A stretch of 7,191 bases of DNA from Defluviicoccus sp. (GTDB taxonomy: Bacteria > Pseudomonadota > Alphaproteobacteria > MPNO01). The notes under the pieces are model-generated. The model searched no databases. It worked only from the letters and a program-made list of their open reading frames with translations, and was not told where the DNA came from. The stretch lies in contig JAPPHW010000144.1 of assembly GCA_028820945.1 (NCBI GenBank), positions 1 through 7,191 of the forward strand. Direction: 5' to 3'. A program made the translations under genes and the position numbers. Position 1 is the first letter of the stretch. Every line of letters begins with the position of its first letter. Positions 5,396 to 7,191 of this stretch are shown piece by piece.

Positions 5396-6256
5396 GTGAG
5401 ACTGGTGTCTTTCGAAGCGGAGGGGCGGCACTCCTTCGGCACGGTCGACGGCGACGGGGTGATCGACCTCGGACCGCGAATGCCCGAGGCAAGCGGCGTG
5501 GCGGACCTGCTGGATCACGACGCGTGGCGCCGGGCGGAAGCGGCGGCGAGCGGCGCGCCGGCCGATTTCCGGCTGGACGAGATCGCTTTTCGGCGGCCCG
5601 TCCCGTGGCCGGAAAAGACGATCTGCATCGGCGTCAACTACGCCCACCGCAACGAGGAGTACGACGATTCGTCTCTGCCGCCCTTTCCGAGCGTCTTCAT
5701 GCGGGTGCCGGACACGCTGGTCGGTCACGGACAGCCGATCCTGCGACCGCCGGAGTCCGAACAGCTCGACTACGAGGCCGAGATCGCGATCGTCATCGGG
5801 GAAGGGGGGCGACGAATCCCCCGCGAGCGCGCGCTCGACCACATCGCCGGGCTCACCTGCCTCAACGAAGGCTGCATCCGGGACTGGATGCGCCACGGCA
5901 AGTTCAATGTCACCCAGGGCAAGAACTTCGACCATTGCGGCGCGGTCGGCCCCTGGTTGGTGACGGCGGACGAGTTCGCCGAACGCGGCTACGACGACCT
6001 CCGCGTGACCGGGCGGGTCAACGGGGAGGTCCGCCAGGACGACACGACGGCCAACCTGATCTTCGATTTCGCCTATCTGGTGAGCTACGTCTCGACCTGG
6101 GCGGCGCTCAAGCCCGGCGACGTAATCTCGACCGGTACGCCGATCGGCGCCGGCGCCCGCTTCGATCCGCCCAAATGGCTCAAGGCCGGCGACGTCGTCG
6201 AGGTCGAGGTCACGGGCATCGGCACGCTGCGCAACACCGTCGCCGACGAGGGGTGA
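5396..6256 (+). CDS. Fumarylacetoacetate hydrolase (FAH) family protein, probable acylpyruvate hydrolase or isomerase
   Basis: A 286-residue cytoplasmic enzyme of the FAH superfamily (PF01557), whose members hydrolyse, hydrate, decarboxylate or isomerise 2,4-dioxo acids formed by aromatic ring cleavage. An N-terminal domain (about 1-70) is followed by the catalytic fold from KTICIGVNYAHRNEE (74-88). The metal-binding YEAE has E127 and E129; the third ligand position, 29 residues later, is E158 (LNEGCIRDW) where Asp is common. KNFDHCGAVGPWLVT (176-190), GRVNGEVRQDDTT (206-218) and GDVISTGTPIGAG (241-253) are typical family motifs. The GTG start has a strong Shine-Dalgarno. Co-transcription with the oxygenase and a convergent gentisate-dioxygenase-like gene suggest that fumarylpyruvate or maleylpyruvate could be its substrate. 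The precise reaction is inference: hydratase, isomerase and hydrolase activities all occur in this family. Confidence 0.9.
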   Translation: MRLVSFEAEGRHSFGTVDGDGVIDLGPRMPEASGVADLLDHDAWRRAEAAASGAPADFRLDEIAFRRPVPWPEKTICIGVNYAHRNEEYDDSSLPPFPSVFMRVPDTLVGHGQPILRPPESEQLDYEAEIAIVIGEGGRRIPRERALDHIAGLTCLNEGCIRDWMRHGKFNVTQGKNFDHCGAVGPWLVTADEFAERGYDDLRVTGRVNGEVRQDDTTANLIFDFAYLVSYVSTWAALKPGDVISTGTPIGAGARFDPPKWLKAGDVVEVEVTGIGTLRNTVADEG

Positions 6257-6261
6257 GCCGT

Positions 6262-6354
6262 CCCTCGATACGGCGCTGGCGCGCCTACTCGGGATGAGGG
6301 TGGAAACAAGGAGTTCCTCACCCTGAGTAGGCGCGCCAGCGCCGTATCGAAGGG
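6262..6354. repeat. Long REP-like inverted repeat between convergent genes, likely bidirectional terminator
   Basis: A 26-bp perfect inverted repeat (6265-6290 and 6325-6350; left arm begins TCGATACGGCGCTGG and ends CCTACTC) is extended outward by CCC/GGG (6262-6264 and 6352-6354, with one bulged base). It is extended inward by an imperfect stretch (6291-6300 with 6315-6324), leaving a loop of about 14 nt. Each arm also contains its own small hairpin (GGCGC-TGGC-GCGCC). It fills most of the 102-bp gap between the FAH stop (6256) and the cupin gene stop (6359-6361). I recall palindromes of the form CCTTCGATACG...CTACTCAGGRTGAGG as common dispersed intergenic elements in alphaproteobacteria; this is memory, not a search. 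A transcript from either strand would fold into a very stable hairpin, so it could end both transcripts. Confidence 0.9.
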
Positions 6355-6358
6355 TCCG

Positions 6359-7191
6359 CTACTCCAGCTCCACCGTCGCGCCGTCCTTGCCTTTGCCCTG
6401 CGCGCGGTAGTGGCCGAGCTTCTCGATCAGCGGCCGGTCGGTGTAGCTGTAGAGGATCGCTTCGGTCTTGCCGGTATTGACGAAGCGCCGCCAGCGGTGG
6501 TTCGGGACGACGAAGAAATCGTTGCGCGCCCAAGCCATCTCCTCGCCGTCGACCTCGGTCGTCCCCTCGCCGTCCGCCACCCAGTAGATCGTGGACGCGG
6601 TGTGGCGGAACGGTTGCGTCGCCTCGCCCGGGCGCAGGAGTTGCGCGCGGTATGAGATCGTGGTGAACACCGGCGAGCCGTTCTCCGGGTTGACCAGCTC
6701 GACGATGATGCCCTCATGCGGATCGCCGTCGAAACCCGCCAGATCGCCGAGCGCGGCGCGGATATCGACCCCCGAATAGAGAAACATCGGCGAGTTGCCC
6801 TGGCCGCTGCCCCTGTGGTGCGGCGCGAAGAGGGGCCGGATGCCGCCGCGGCCGTAAAAGCGCCCGGAGAACCCGTTCTCCGGGTCGCCATGGTCCACCG
6901 CGTTCTCGGTGTCGTCGCGCGCCCAGGCGCAGCCCAGGAAGTCGATCAGGGGCCAGTCCAGCGTATCCGCCCAGATCACCGGGCTGTCGTCGTCGTTGCC
7001 GTGCTCGTGCCAGGTGCCGTTCGGCGTGAAGACCAGGTCCCCGCGCTTGGGGTACATCTTCTCGCCCTCGACGATGGTGTAGCCGCCGCTCTCGGAGATG
7101 ATGGTCCGGCTCGCGTTCGGCGTGTGCAGGTGCGATTCCGCGTCGTCGCCCCGCTTGTAGATCGAGATCGCGATCCGCATCGTGTTGGTGA
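6359..7191 (-). CDS. Gentisate 1,2-dioxygenase-like bicupin ring-cleavage dioxygenase (5' end cut by window edge)
   Basis: The frame stays open to base 7191, so the visible 276 codons lack the true N-terminus. The ATG at 7180 is probably internal, because gentisate dioxygenases are about 340-370 residues. Counting from that methionine, the first cupin has H17 and H19 (SHLHT) and, after YTIVEGEKMYPKRGD (34-48), TWHEH with H58 and H60. This gives the histidines expected to hold Fe(II). The second cupin (about 189-245) keeps RHTAS (H193), GEGTTEVDGE (204-213) and DFFVVP (221-226), but has NHRWRR where the family often has a WHEH-like motif. Known relatives cleave gentisate, salicylate, 1-hydroxy-2-naphthoate or 5-nitrosalicylate with O2 to give a ring-opened 2,4-dioxo acid. 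The gene converges on the FAH gene, whose product could act on such a compound. The family is secure; the substrate is not. Confidence 0.88.
   Translation of the reverse strand, partial: TNTMRIAISIYKRGDDAESHLHTPNASRTIISESGGYTIVEGEKMYPKRGDLVFTPNGTWHEHGNDDDSPVIWADTLDWPLIDFLGCAWARDDTENAVDHGDPENGFSGRFYGRGGIRPLFAPHHRGSGQGNSPMFLYSGVDIRAALGDLAGFDGDPHEGIIVELVNPENGSPVFTTISYRAQLLRPGEATQPFRHTASTIYWVADGEGTTEVDGEEMAWARNDFFVVPNHRWRRFVNTGKTEAILYSYTDRPLIEKLGHYRAQGKGKDGATVELE

Noticed and set aside
3667..5442. A 591-codon open frame on the minus strand, opposite vapC and the oxygenase gene
   Set aside because: It is antisense to two genes with clear family motifs. Its translation is rich in Arg, Ala, Pro and Asp without domain motifs, the usual shadow of GC-rich codon bias.
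6257..6358. The inverted repeat as the end of an insertion sequence
   Set aside because: No transposase fragment or target duplication is visible. The two arms face each other with only a short loop, so no mobile gene fits between them.
1..7191. CRISPR arrays, tRNA or rRNA genes, riboswitches
   Set aside because: No spaced direct repeats, tRNA-like cloverleaf, rRNA segments or recognisable riboswitch cores were seen. The non-coding gaps are short and explained by promoters and hairpins.

Overview
The window is a GC-rich, densely coded stretch of bacterial chromosome. I infer an aerobic proteobacterium, most likely an alphaproteobacterium. The grounds are base composition, gene families and the type of intergenic palindrome, and there is no taxonomic marker, so this is tentative.

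Left block (1-1307, minus strand): the first 76 residues of a class III PLP aminotransferase, cut by the window edge, lie 13 bp downstream of a complete moaA (GTP 3',8-cyclase of molybdenum cofactor synthesis). A 119-bp gap with a weak hairpin and a weak possible moaA promoter separates them from the next block.

Central block (1427-6256): this is a three-component Rieske non-haem iron oxygenase system, split in two. On the minus strand a Rieske ferredoxin (2676-2996) is followed after 25 bp by its FAD/NAD(P)H ferredoxin reductase (1427-2650). On the plus strand a Rieske oxygenase alpha subunit (GTG start at 4144) is followed after 13 bp by a fumarylacetoacetate hydrolase (FAH) family gene. 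A FitAB/VapBC-type toxin-antitoxin pair (3290-3993) sits between the electron-transfer half and the catalytic half. The regulatory gap 2997-3289 carries a good sigma-70-like promoter for the ferredoxin operon, with a 12-bp dyad over its -35 box, and a second possible promoter for the toxin-antitoxin pair.

Right block (6257-7191): a bicupin dioxygenase of the gentisate 1,2-dioxygenase type runs toward the FAH gene and is cut at its N-terminus by the window edge. The 102-bp gap between these convergent genes is almost wholly a long, near-perfect inverted repeat of REP type.

A plausible joint role is degradation of an aromatic acid. NAD(P)H electrons would pass through reductase and ferredoxin to the oxygenase, which resembles the salicylate 5-hydroxylase/anthranilate dioxygenase group. 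The cupin enzyme would cleave a gentisate-like ring, and the FAH-family enzyme would hydrolyse or otherwise process the resulting acylpyruvate. The substrate cannot be read from the sequence, and no oxygenase beta subunit or pathway regulator is present. I found no wholly new system. The points most worth a second look are the split architecture around the toxin-antitoxin module, the missing beta subunit, the degenerate second cupin, the shared GGCGTGCC motif and the REP-like palindrome.
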